DNA of 64,000 nt from Candidatus Obscuribacterales bacterium (GTDB lineage: Bacteria > Cyanobacteriota > Vampirovibrionia > Obscuribacterales > Obscuribacteraceae). Both the position numbers and the translations under genes were made by a program. Positions 34,746-43,314 of the stretch are shown here, piece by piece. The DNA is taken from NCBI GenBank assembly GCA_019747875.1, contig JAIEQI010000008.1, positions 1-64,000 on the forward strand, read 5' to 3'. A model generated the notes under the pieces. The model was not told where the DNA came from. It saw only the letters and a list, made by a program, of their open reading frames with translations, and made no database searches. Numbering within the stretch: position 1 is the first letter of the stretch; each line of letters starts with the position of its first letter.

Positions 34746-35429
34746 TCAGGAATCTTCTATGGTGATGCCAAGTATCTCTGCGAAATGTGCTGCAAGCTCG
34801 ATTGATTGATTGGAGTCGATCACTATTCCGCGCAAATCTTGTGGATATGCTTTGATACTTCGCAGATCAGATCCACGGAAGTCTGTTCCAGCCATTTTTG
34901 CGTTGTAGAATTCTGACCCGCTTAGATCGCAGTTGTAGAAAACAACTTCCTGAAGCTCTGCGAAGCGGAAATCAGCTTCCGTCAATTTGCAGTTAGAAAA
35001 AATCGTGCGTTTGAACTTTGCTTTTGTAAGTATCAGACTTAGTCCGACACAAGATTCGAATAAGCAATTGGCGATCTCTGCCTCTGAGAGTTTTAGACCA
35101 GTCAGTTTGCATGTCCGTAGCTCTAGTTTCGATAGGCGCGCGCTTGACCATTGCATGTTCGATAAGTTGCATTTTTCAAATACGCAATCCCTCACTCTGA
35201 TTTTTTCAAGCGAGCAATCCTGGAAGATTACATGGTTGAACCGTCCTTCTTCGAAAATTACATCCGCTGCATCTTGTGCAGCTAAAGTAATGTTATCTGC
35301 GATGAATTTGCTGAACTCACATTCATCAGTGATTGGTAAGTGCTCAACAACTTGGAGTGAATCTGCCGATGGTAAATCGGGTGGGAGTGGTTTCTTCTTT
35401 GCAGATATTGGATTGTTTTGGCGAGCCAT
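34746..35429 (-). CDS. Pentapeptide-repeat protein
   Basis: The 227-residue protein has a charged N-terminal segment, then pentapeptide-type units with central Leu/Phe (ANLSNMQWSSARLSKLELRT-like coils, ADFRFAELQEVVFYNCDLSG, AKMAGTDFRGSDLRSIKAYP). This fold is a right-handed quadrilateral beta helix. Cysteines recur in the repeats (CSLEK, CVFEKCNL, CKLTG). The role is unknown; pentapeptide proteins include gyrase-protecting Qnr/MfpA but also many scaffolds. It follows the patatin gene on the same strand after a 52-base gap, so co-expression is likely. ATG 35429 is preferred to the upstream GTG. Confidence 0.8.
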   Translation of the reverse strand: MARQNNPISAKKKPLPPDLPSADSLQVVEHLPITDECEFSKFIADNITLAAQDAADVIFEEGRFNHVIFQDCSLEKIRVRDCVFEKCNLSNMQWSSARLSKLELRTCKLTGLKLSEAEIANCLFESCVGLSLILTKAKFKRTIFSNCKLTEADFRFAELQEVVFYNCDLSGSEFYNAKMAGTDFRGSDLRSIKAYPQDLRGIVIDSNQSIELAAHFAEILGITIEDS

Positions 35430-35481
35430 GCGCTTTCTCGCTCTCACACTAGTGATTCAGCTCTTATTCTTCTGTCCGAGT

Positions 35482-37596
35482 TTACTTCTGTTTGCCTTCG
35501 CCGCTTCTTTTCTTCAAGGCATCTAGGGCATCAGATTGCTTCAGTCTGAGTTTTGTGGAATCGTATCCATGTTCGATTAGCTTATTCAATGTCTCCGTGC
35601 CAACGCCCCATGAGTTTGTCGAGAGATCTTTCATGCCGGTTTCAGCAATTATGTGTCCTTTCGGATCCGGGAACTTGGAATTCAAATAAGATGAAAGCAT
35701 CATCTCTCTCATATGCATCACGAAGTCCCACGGCGTCAGCGGTTGCGACGGAAACTTGCTAGCGAATCCTATTTTAGAAACTAAGGCTGGCGCAGTTGCA
35801 AGGTCAGCAGGAATCGGATGGTAGTAGACGCCATCAATCAGCTGACGCCCGTTGTAGGATACTGGTTTCATGCCTATTGTTACTGCAGCTGTTGATGCTG
35901 CCAGTGCCGTGGCCAGATCGTAGTTTGTTCCTTCAAAAACGAACGGCTTTTTGGTGCTCGCATCTGCTGCGACTATACGTAAATTTGGTTGCGGCTTGAG
36001 ATCATATTTGTTAATCACTTCCTGCAAGAATGGTTTGAAATCAATCGTATGTGGAAACAGATTCCACGGATCGGTCAAGTGGAAACATTTTGCTAGCGTG
36101 CTGGCGCTGGGATAACGGAACTCGTTGCTCAGAAGAATCTTGTTTAGATCTGCAGCTTTGTAGCCATTGGCGTAGAAAGTGGCGACCAGTGCACCGCCGG
36201 ACGCCCCCATTATTTTGCCAATCGGAACGCGACTTTCTTCGAGAGCTCTCAGGAAACCTATGTGAGCCGGCGCTTCAACACCACTTGCGCCCAGGACGAC
36301 TTCGAAAGGAGGCAATTGTTCTTTTGCCGTTATCTTGTCGCTTGCGAATTTCGCCGTGTCACCCGGTTTGGATGTTTGTTCGACTGCTGCTCTTGTAGTT
36401 GATCCCTCCGCCGGTTTCGAGGCATCAGCCGGTTTCAATTGCTTTCCATCGTCAAACAGTCGAGCGTTGGCGCGCTGGGTTTGCGATGGCGCATTGATAG
36501 CTTGTTCTGAGCTGCTTGCTTTTAACGTCGCCTTAGACGATTGACCAGGTCCGGTTTCAGCTAATCCGAGTTCTCTCATCAATCTTTGTGTTGCGAGATC
36601 CGATCCGCCATTACCGGATACTCGTGAAGTAGCAGCGGCTACCTTCGCTTCAAGTGCCGGTGATATCTTTCCTTGTCCTTCGGGAGTAACGCCGCTTGCT
36701 CGCATTTCCTCCTGTAACCTGGCAATTGCTTTTCTGACTGCTTCGGGATCTATCGACGCTTCATTTAGTCTTGTTCCGGACGTTTTGTTTGCTAACCAGT
36801 TTGCTGCACCTAAAGCGCCGCCCACGAATGACATTCCGACGACACTTTCCTTCACTTCTTCCGCGGATGCATAATAACGTCCATCTTTCCATGCATTTAT
36901 TTGTGCGCCAACGAAGCCGTTTGGAGCACCTGAAAGTACTCCCGGAAGAATTGGACCTTTAATTGTCGCATCCAAAATGTTTCTTGTGGCGGAATTCATT
37001 GCCACCGAATCTAGTGGCGCTGCTATTGCACTTATACCCTTGCCAATGTACGGTGCCATGAATCCCATGGCAGCAAAGCTAGTCATGTCAGCGACACCGT
37101 GTTTCAGGCGGTCACCATAGAATGCGGTTGTGCCTACATTTGATTCTTTTGTTGGCGTCAATAATGTTCCATACGCCAATCCGGTTGCTCCAGCAAGAAC
37201 GGCTTCGTTTAATGCAAATCTTGTCAGTGACGTGCCGCCCGCAACTAAGGTTTTTTCTGCGACAAAATTGCCGATGCTTGCTTGAACACCGCTTCTTACG
37301 GCAAAGAAGGGCAGCATCATACCTACGGCACCGCCGGCTTGTTGTGCATACCAGTTGCTGGTATTGAACTTTGCCGGCTCGGGAGCTTCTACGCCCAAAG
37401 CCTTAAAGCCTGATTTTACTTTGGCATCAAGTTCAGTTTTTGCGTGTTGATCGACGATCTGGACCATCGCTCTTATCGGCGATTCCAATCCTGAATAGAC
37501 CGCCGAATTCAGGAACTCGGCTACGAGCTTGGGTTCGCTCTTAGTATTGAGCAACTCCGTGCTATTTGCTAGTTGTGGAAACTCCACCGAGCCCAT
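35482..37596 (-). CDS. Patatin-like phospholipase with long N-terminal region
   Basis: The 704-residue protein starts at ATG 37596 behind AGGAAGG. The C-terminal ~280 residues are a patatin lipase: nucleophile elbow MGASGGALVATFY and the catalytic Asp in LIDGVYYHPIPADL. The glycine-rich oxyanion stretch seems to be replaced by LGASGVEAPAHIGFLRALEE. The first ~280 residues hold Ala/Gly-rich hydrophobic segments (AVLAGATGLAYGTL, FVGGALGAANWLA) of unknown fold that could insert in a membrane. A Thr/Ser/Lys-rich linker joins the two. It would hydrolyse acyl lipids and may be an envelope-modifying or effector enzyme. The pentapeptide-repeat gene follows. Confidence 0.85.
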   Translation of the reverse strand: MGSVEFPQLANSTELLNTKSEPKLVAEFLNSAVYSGLESPIRAMVQIVDQHAKTELDAKVKSGFKALGVEAPEPAKFNTSNWYAQQAGGAVGMMLPFFAVRSGVQASIGNFVAEKTLVAGGTSLTRFALNEAVLAGATGLAYGTLLTPTKESNVGTTAFYGDRLKHGVADMTSFAAMGFMAPYIGKGISAIAAPLDSVAMNSATRNILDATIKGPILPGVLSGAPNGFVGAQINAWKDGRYYASAEEVKESVVGMSFVGGALGAANWLANKTSGTRLNEASIDPEAVRKAIARLQEEMRASGVTPEGQGKISPALEAKVAAATSRVSGNGGSDLATQRLMRELGLAETGPGQSSKATLKASSSEQAINAPSQTQRANARLFDDGKQLKPADASKPAEGSTTRAAVEQTSKPGDTAKFASDKITAKEQLPPFEVVLGASGVEAPAHIGFLRALEESRVPIGKIMGASGGALVATFYANGYKAADLNKILLSNEFRYPSASTLAKCFHLTDPWNLFPHTIDFKPFLQEVINKYDLKPQPNLRIVAADASTKKPFVFEGTNYDLATALAASTAAVTIGMKPVSYNGRQLIDGVYYHPIPADLATAPALVSKIGFASKFPSQPLTPWDFVMHMREMMLSSYLNSKFPDPKGHIIAETGMKDLSTNSWGVGTETLNKLIEHGYDSTKLRLKQSDALDALKKRSGEGKQK

Positions 37597-37906
37597 GTCC
37601 TTCCTTTTATCCAGATTGGAAGAGAACCTTTACCCACCGTACGCCTAGGGGCAGTCTAGTGAGGCGGGGAGGCGACGTCTCTCGTGAATCCACGTAGGGG
37701 ATCGTCCTGGTATTCTCAGAACTTTCTCATAAACTTCACATAAGGTCAAAAACCTTACCTGACTTTGCTTTGAGGGCTCGCTTCCCCGCTGCAATCTAGT
37801 AAAAATTTCGCTAATAAATTATGCTCAGCCGAGTTCAAAGAGCAAGTCGTACAAGACTAGATTATGATAGGAAAATCATGATACTTTTGAACGATAGCGA
37901 GCAGCC
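37597..37906. other. 310-base divergent spacer
   Basis: It separates the leftward patatin gene from a rightward small gene. I see no further gene or clear repeat. Promoters for both sides must lie here but none is distinct. Confidence 0.4.
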
Positions 37907-38293
37907 ATGGAATACCACCGACTTGACGACAATCATCTTGAGGTTTTGGCGGGTGACATTGCCAAAGGATATTGGAATTTGGCTGATGACAGCTTGCTTT
38001 CTGAAGGGCAAAGCGCCGTCAAACTCTCCAACAACATAGAAGAGCTGACAGTCAGAATCAAACACAAGGTCGGCACGCTCGATACGCTGGATAATTTACC
38101 GGTTGGCCGGATTGTCGGCATGGCAATCGGTGTAGCACTTGGACCTTTTGGTGGCATAGCAGCCAAAGCATTCGGTATGGCTACGGGGACTTTTGAGTTC
38201 CTATGCATCGGTGTTTCGCTTCGTGATGGACGTAAGTTTATTGTGCGAATGCGCTCAACGGTTTTTGATAAGCTCAAGAAGCTGAAGGGATAG
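37907..38293 (+). CDS. Small hypothetical protein with central hydrophobic segment
   Basis: I do not recognise this 128-residue protein. The N-terminal half is polar (MEYHRLDDNHLEVLAGDIAK). Residues ~67-95 are a Gly/Ala-rich hydrophobic stretch (GRIVGMAIGVALGPFGGIAA) of the glycine-zipper kind. The C-terminal end is basic (VFDKLKKLKG). It could insert in a membrane. The stop is adjacent to the next gene's start region, so it is probably coupled to the substrate-binding lipoprotein. Confidence 0.55.
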   Translation: MEYHRLDDNHLEVLAGDIAKGYWNLADDSLLSEGQSAVKLSNNIEELTVRIKHKVGTLDTLDNLPVGRIVGMAIGVALGPFGGIAAKAFGMATGTFEFLCIGVSLRDGRKFIVRMRSTVFDKLKKLKG

Positions 38294-38302
38294 TTGAGCT
38301 CA

Positions 38303-39901
38303 ATGCGCTGTGTCAGGTCTCTTCTTGTTCTGCTGCTGAGTCTTTCAATCTCGCTGCTTACGGCTTGCTCGGCGCAGCGATCTGGGCCACTTAAAGATAC
38401 TTTGAGAGTGAACATCAGCTCGGAGCCGCCGAGTCTCGACTGGCATGTTTGCACAGACAATACATCCTTTGATGTTCTTTCGAATTTGATGGTTGGACTG
38501 ACGCAATTCAATAATGCACTTGAATGCTTACCAGGTTGTGCTTCAAGTTGGGATATCAAAGATGGTGGCAGGCTATACGTATTTCATTTGCGTCCTGATG
38601 TGAAATGGTCGGATGGACGCCCACTTGTTGCCTCAGATTTCGAATACGCATGGAAGCGTCTTTTGACTCCAGAGACTGCTGCACCCTATGCCTTCTTTTT
38701 GTACGACATCGAAAATGCGTTTGATTTTAATACGGGCAAAATAAAGGACCCATCATTAATAGGTGTCAAAAGTATAGATGAACACACACTTGAAGTTCGG
38801 CTGCGCAAGCCTGTTTCCTACTTCCTGAACTTGACGGCTCTGTGTGCTGCGTTTCCCATGCGAAAGGATGTCGTCGAGAAATTTGGCAATCGTTGGACTG
38901 AACCTGAACACATAATTACCAATGGACCGTTCCTGTTGAAAGACTGGCGACATGAATACAAAATTGAACTTTCTGCAAATCCGACCTTCTTCGAAGGTAA
39001 GCCGAAAATCGAATTCATCGACATGTTCATGGTTCCAGAGCAAGCGACGGCTTTCGCTTTGTACGAAAATGATCAATTGGACTACATCGATAACCGCAGC
39101 TTTCCCACTCCTGAAGTAGCGCACCATGCTGATAATCCTGAATACAAGAACGTAGCTCTGTTGAAGAGCAATTACGTTGGTTTCAATGTGCAGAAAAAGC
39201 CTTTCGACAATGAAAAGGTGAGATTGGCTATTTCAATGAGTTTGGATAGATCCATCTTTCCGAAAATACTTCGGCGAAAAGAGCGACCTTCATTTACTTT
39301 CATTCCTGAAGGTATGAACGGATACGTGCCTCTCAATCCACCTACTTACGATCCGGCAGCTGCCAGGCGGCTCTTGGCTGAGGCGGGCTATCCGGAAGGA
39401 AAAGGTTTTCCGCCAGTTCAGATCCTCTATCCGTCGCGCGAGGATTCAAGGCTTGTTATGGAGGCGATTCAAGATCAAATGAAGCGCAATCTGAATCTCA
39501 ACTTCCAACTTACTAATCAAGAGTTCAAGGTCTATATGAATGCACTTCATCGCGACCCTCCTCCAATTTTTGTAGCAAATTGGGGAGCCGACTTCCCGGA
39601 CCCTGAAACGTTTGCCAGTGTTTTCGTCAGCCACAACAGCAATAATCATACCCTTTGGACAGATCCCGAATACGACCGGCTTGTGTCACTGGCAGAGGCT
39701 GAAATGGATAGCGCTGAAAGGATTAACTTGTATCGGCAGGCTGATAATCTTCTTTGCGGACAGAAAGCAGCCGTCGCTGTAACTTATAACGGGACTCAAA
39801 ATACCATGTGCAAGCCGTGGGTCAAGGGGGTTGAGCCCAATCGCATCGATGTGATGTACTTGAAAAACGCACAGATAAACTCGGACTGGAACAAGAGGTA
39901 G
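38303..39901 (+). CDS. Peptide/oligopeptide ABC transporter substrate-binding lipoprotein
   Basis: The 532-residue family 5 solute-binding protein is of OppA/DppA type. The N-terminus is a lipoprotein signal with lipobox LLTACS (Cys near residue 22). Family blocks include RVNISSEPPSLDWH, LRPDVKWSDGRPLVASDFEYAWKR-type strings, EHTLEVRLRKPVSYF and VRLAISMSLDRS. It would sit on the membrane and hand peptides to an ABC importer. No permease or ATPase genes adjoin, so it is an orphan receptor or uses a remote importer. ATG at 38303 is preferred to TTG at 38294. Confidence 0.92.
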   Translation: MRCVRSLLVLLLSLSISLLTACSAQRSGPLKDTLRVNISSEPPSLDWHVCTDNTSFDVLSNLMVGLTQFNNALECLPGCASSWDIKDGGRLYVFHLRPDVKWSDGRPLVASDFEYAWKRLLTPETAAPYAFFLYDIENAFDFNTGKIKDPSLIGVKSIDEHTLEVRLRKPVSYFLNLTALCAAFPMRKDVVEKFGNRWTEPEHIITNGPFLLKDWRHEYKIELSANPTFFEGKPKIEFIDMFMVPEQATAFALYENDQLDYIDNRSFPTPEVAHHADNPEYKNVALLKSNYVGFNVQKKPFDNEKVRLAISMSLDRSIFPKILRRKERPSFTFIPEGMNGYVPLNPPTYDPAAARRLLAEAGYPEGKGFPPVQILYPSREDSRLVMEAIQDQMKRNLNLNFQLTNQEFKVYMNALHRDPPPIFVANWGADFPDPETFASVFVSHNSNNHTLWTDPEYDRLVSLAEAEMDSAERINLYRQADNLLCGQKAAVAVTYNGTQNTMCKPWVKGVEPNRIDVMYLKNAQINSDWNKR

Positions 39902-39970
39902 TTTCGGGCTTTCGGAAATCGTGATAGGCTGGTAAGTGAGTTGGCAGAGGATTGAAGAGGCGCGGTCTAA

Positions 39971-40171
39971 ATGAAGAAGTATCTTCCTTATATCTTCGGC
40001 GGATTAGGTCTTCTGTTGCTGGTGTCCGCTATGATTTTGCGGGGCGGCAGCGCTGATGTGCATGCAGTCGTCACTAATTTAGCTAGCACATTCATGCTTG
40101 TCGCTGGAGCTATTTGTATTGTTATAGGATTGATTACGTTCTTCTTGCGCAATGACGATGAGGTCTGGTAA
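39971..40171 (+). CDS. Small two-helix membrane protein
   Basis: The 66-residue protein has two hydrophobic segments (YIFGGLGLLLLVSAMIL and ATFMLVAGAICIVIGLITFF) joined by a short polar loop, ending RNDDEVW. Its 3' end overlaps the UvrA-like gene by 20 bases, suggesting coupling. Function is unknown. Confidence 0.6.
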   Translation: MKKYLPYIFGGLGLLLLVSAMILRGGSADVHAVVTNLASTFMLVAGAICIVIGLITFFLRNDDEVW

Positions 40172-42701
40172 AAACGGGATCCAAACTGAACAGGAAAATC
40201 TTGTTCGGGTACGTGGCGCCAAACAGCACAACTTGCGCAATATCGATTTGGATATTCCGCGCAATTGTATGGTTGTGTTCACCGGGGTCTCTGGTTCCGG
40301 TAAGTCATCCTTAGCATTCGGGACTATTTATGCCGAGGCACAACGGCGTTATTTTGAATCCATTGCCCCGTATGCTCGCAGGCTTTTGGATCAGTTGCCG
40401 GCTCCGCACGTGTCAGATATCGCAGGACTTCCACCTGTGGTCGCACTGCAGCAACGACGCGCAGAACCGACTGTGCGATCTTCGCTTGGTACGCTTACTG
40501 GTTTGTCGAACTTGTTGAGGATGCTATTCTCGCGCGCCGGAAGTTATCCCGATGGTGCCGAGCGACTCGATTCCGATGCATTCTCTCCGAACACTCATAT
40601 CGGTGCTTGCCCGCAGTGCCATGGAATGGGCATCATTCACAGTGTCAGTGAGAAGTCGCTTGTTCCTGATCCGACTTTGACAATTCGGGAGAAGGCAATT
40701 GCTGCTTGGCCGGGCGCCTGGCAAGGAAAAAATTACAGGGATATTCTCGCCACGTTGGGCTACGATGTCGATAAGCCGTGGCAAGAACTTACTCAAAAAG
40801 ATCGCGATTGGATTTTGTTTACTGACGAGAAACCTGTAGTCACCGTATACGCTGAACGAGAAGCGCACCGCATTCAAAGACCATATCAAGGCACCTACAT
40901 GAGTGCAGCAAGCTATGTTCTTCACACTTTTGCCAACACGAATAGTGCAACCTTGAGAAAGCGTGTTTCGCAATTTATGGAGAACAGTTTGTGCAACTTA
41001 TGTGAAGGGAAAAAATTGAATAAGTCGGCTTTAGCTGTGCGTTTCGGTGGATATGATATCGCCGAGATGAGCCAAAAACCGTTAAGCGAAGTATCTGGAA
41101 TTTTGCAGAAGTATAGTTCATCAAAGAGTGAAAATGGTCATAAGCGATCTCGAAAGAACGAGAGTGTGGAGTCTTCGAATTCAGCTGCAGAAGAAGTTGC
41201 GCAAGCTATTAGTGCAGATTTGATCGATCGTATTTCATTGTTGAAAGCACTTGGACTCGATTATCTTTCTATAGATCGAGCAACCCCATCTTTGTCTTCT
41301 GGTGAGCTTCAGCGCTTACGCTTATCGAAGCAGCTTCGCGCTGGATTGTTTGGGGTGGTTTATGTGCTTGACGAGCCCTCTGCAGGCTTGCATCCGGCTG
41401 ATACCGAATCACTTTTTTCTGTATTGTCTGATCTAATAAAAAGTGGTAATTCGCTGTTTGTTGTAGAGCACGACATGGAAATTGCTAGCAAGGCTGATTG
41501 GATTGTGGATCTGGGACCTGGTGCTGGGGAGCGCGGTGGCGAGTTGCTCTATTCCGGTCCGCTTTCAGGGCTGAGGAATGCCGACCTGTCATTGACCAGG
41601 CGTTATATCTTTGGACCAAAACAAAACAACGTCGTCGAACGAAAACGGCGTAAGCCGATTTCATGGCTGCAGCTCAGTGGAATCAATAGACATAATCTGA
41701 TTGATCTTGATGTGCAATTTCCGCTTGGAGTCTTCACAGTTGTGACGGGCGTGTCTGGCTCAGGAAAAACCACGTTGGTTTGTCAGGTTCTTGCTCAAAC
41801 CATGCAATTGGGATTAGGAGCCGCATCGCGCGCAGATAAAGAGATTGATACCGATGAGACTGACGAGCAAGAGGATGAGTTGGAGCAGCAAAGCAAGCTT
41901 GCCAGTCATTGTGGAGGCGAAAGCATCAGGAGAGTCGTTGTCGTCGATCAAAAGCCGATTGGCCGCACACCCCGATCCAATCTGGCTACTTACACAGGAT
42001 TGTTTGATCTGATTCGCCAAAAATTTGCCGCCACGGCCGAGGCAAAAAAGTTAGGTTTCAATGCCGGTCGCTTTTCGTTCAACGTCGAAGGAGGCAGATG
42101 TGAAGCTTGTTCTGGCGAAGGTTACATTTCTGTGGAACTGCTGTTTTTGCCAAGCGTCTATTCTCCCTGCACTGAATGCAATGGCGCGCGGTATAAATCC
42201 GAAACTCTTGAAGTAAAGTTCGAAGGACTTAATATTGCTGAGATTTTGGATCTGACTGTAGATGCAGCTTTAGAATTCTTTGCTGAGTATCCTGCATTGC
42301 TTCGCTCACTTCAAACTTTGCACGATATTGGCCTTGGTTATCTGCGAATAGGTCAGGCTGCGACCGAACTATCCGGCGGCGAGGCGCAACGAATCAAGTT
42401 GGCTAATGAATTGCAGCGCATGCAGAGAGGCGATACTATGTACATTTTGGACGAGCCGACTACTGGACTTCATCCTGCTGATACCGAGGTGTTGCTGAAG
42501 CAATTGCATTCATTGGTTGATGCTGGCAACACTGTGGTTGTGGTGGAGCACGATATGTCGGTTATTTGGAGTGCAGACTGGATAATTGATATGGGACCAG
42601 GTGCTGGATTTGCTGGTGGAAAGATCTCTGCATCAGGAACGCCGGAAGAAATTGTGAAGAAGTCAAAGGTCAGTAAAACGGCTGCGTTTATGGCTAGATA
42701 G
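40152..42701 (+). CDS. UvrA-like ABC ATPase, class II
   Basis: At 849 residues it is about 100 shorter than housekeeping UvrA. It has two ABC ATPase units. The first has Walker [13 protein letters not shown] and signature [13 protein letters not shown] with [13 protein letters not shown]. The second has [13 protein letters not shown] and [14 protein letters not shown] with [13 protein letters not shown]. Zinc-finger cysteines are seen in [25 protein letters not shown] and CTECNGARY. The short segment after finger one suggests the UvrB-binding domain is reduced or absent. That fits UvrA2-type paralogues linked to drug or DNA-damage tolerance. A normal uvrA may lie elsewhere. Adjoining membrane protein and solute receptor give no clear context. 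Confidence 0.88.
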   Translation: MTMRSGKNGIQTEQENLVRVRGAKQHNLRNIDLDIPRNCMVVFTGVSGSGKSSLAFGTIYAEAQRRYFESIAPYARRLLDQLPAPHVSDIAGLPPVVALQQRRAEPTVRSSLGTLTGLSNLLRMLFSRAGSYPDGAERLDSDAFSPNTHIGACPQCHGMGIIHSVSEKSLVPDPTLTIREKAIAAWPGAWQGKNYRDILATLGYDVDKPWQELTQKDRDWILFTDEKPVVTVYAEREAHRIQRPYQGTYMSAASYVLHTFANTNSATLRKRVSQFMENSLCNLCEGKKLNKSALAVRFGGYDIAEMSQKPLSEVSGILQKYSSSKSENGHKRSRKNESVESSNSAAEEVAQAISADLIDRISLLKALGLDYLSIDRATPSLSSGELQRLRLSKQLRAGLFGVVYVLDEPSAGLHPADTESLFSVLSDLIKSGNSLFVVEHDMEIASKADWIVDLGPGAGERGGELLYSGPLSGLRNADLSLTRRYIFGPKQNNVVERKRRKPISWLQLSGINRHNLIDLDVQFPLGVFTVVTGVSGSGKTTLVCQVLAQTMQLGLGAASRADKEIDTDETDEQEDELEQQSKLASHCGGESIRRVVVVDQKPIGRTPRSNLATYTGLFDLIRQKFAATAEAKKLGFNAGRFSFNVEGGRCEACSGEGYISVELLFLPSVYSPCTECNGARYKSETLEVKFEGLNIAEILDLTVDAALEFFAEYPALLRSLQTLHDIGLGYLRIGQAATELSGGEAQRIKLANELQRMQRGDTMYILDEPTTGLHPADTEVLLKQLHSLVDAGNTVVVVEHDMSVIWSADWIIDMGPGAGFAGGKISASGTPEEIVKKSKVSKTAAFMAR

Positions 42702-42785
42702 AAGCGCGCTTATCGAAATATTTGAAAACCGGATAGACTCCCGACGATCTTGATAGACTTATGCAAACATTTCGGAGATTATGAG

Positions 42786-43214
42786 ATGAAGAAATCAATA
42801 GCTCTTTTGCTCTTGGTGGGCTCCTGCTGTTTAGCTCTCAGTGCATGTTCTTCCGGGTCTGGCTCTGGAGGTGCGGGCGTGTCTTCCAGCTCTTCGGGCT
42901 CAACATCTGGTTCTGCCGATGCGGCGTGCAAGGATTTTCCTGTTCAACTGACTCCTTCGCCGACGAATCTTAGTTGTTCAACATCCGCAAATGGTGGAAG
43001 AACTGCGTCCTTTGATACTCCCGAATCGGTAGACCTCGTTGTTCGCTTTTATCAATCTCAAGAAGGCCATGGATGGGTTGCAGATCCTGTAGAGGTTAAT
43101 ACGCCTGAGCATGCAGTTGTAACTTTGAAGAAAGCCCCGGGCTATGCAACTATTACCATCAATAAGGGCCCCCAAGGAAGCTCTGTTCAAATAAACTGTT
43201 ATCCTAACGGCTAA
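42786..43214 (+). CDS. Small lipoprotein
   Basis: The 142-residue protein starts at ATG 42786 behind CGGAG. The signal peptide ends in lipobox ALSACSSG. A Ser/Gly-rich spacer follows, then a domain of ~95 residues with alternating strands (AVVTLKKAPGYATITINKG, SVQINCYPNG). The type resembles small adhesion or sensor lipoproteins. I cannot assign a function. Confidence 0.65.
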   Translation: MKKSIALLLLVGSCCLALSACSSGSGSGGAGVSSSSSGSTSGSADAACKDFPVQLTPSPTNLSCSTSANGGRTASFDTPESVDLVVRFYQSQEGHGWVADPVEVNTPEHAVVTLKKAPGYATITINKGPQGSSVQINCYPNG

Positions 43215-43269
43215 GACACCTAGCGATGACATCGGACTTCGTGGCGTTGTATCGGGGCTCTTGAATCAT

Positions 43270-43298
43270 GGGAGCGATGCTATCTTGCCGGCTTCTAG
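43270..43298. repeat. Degenerate REP-like palindrome
   Basis: GGGAGCGATGCTATCTTGCC followed by GGCTTCTAG resembles the family at 10217 and 16726, with a damaged left arm. It lies just after the end of the kinase gene on the minus strand. Confidence 0.5.
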
Positions 43299-43314
43299 AA
43301 GAGCCAAGAATGAT

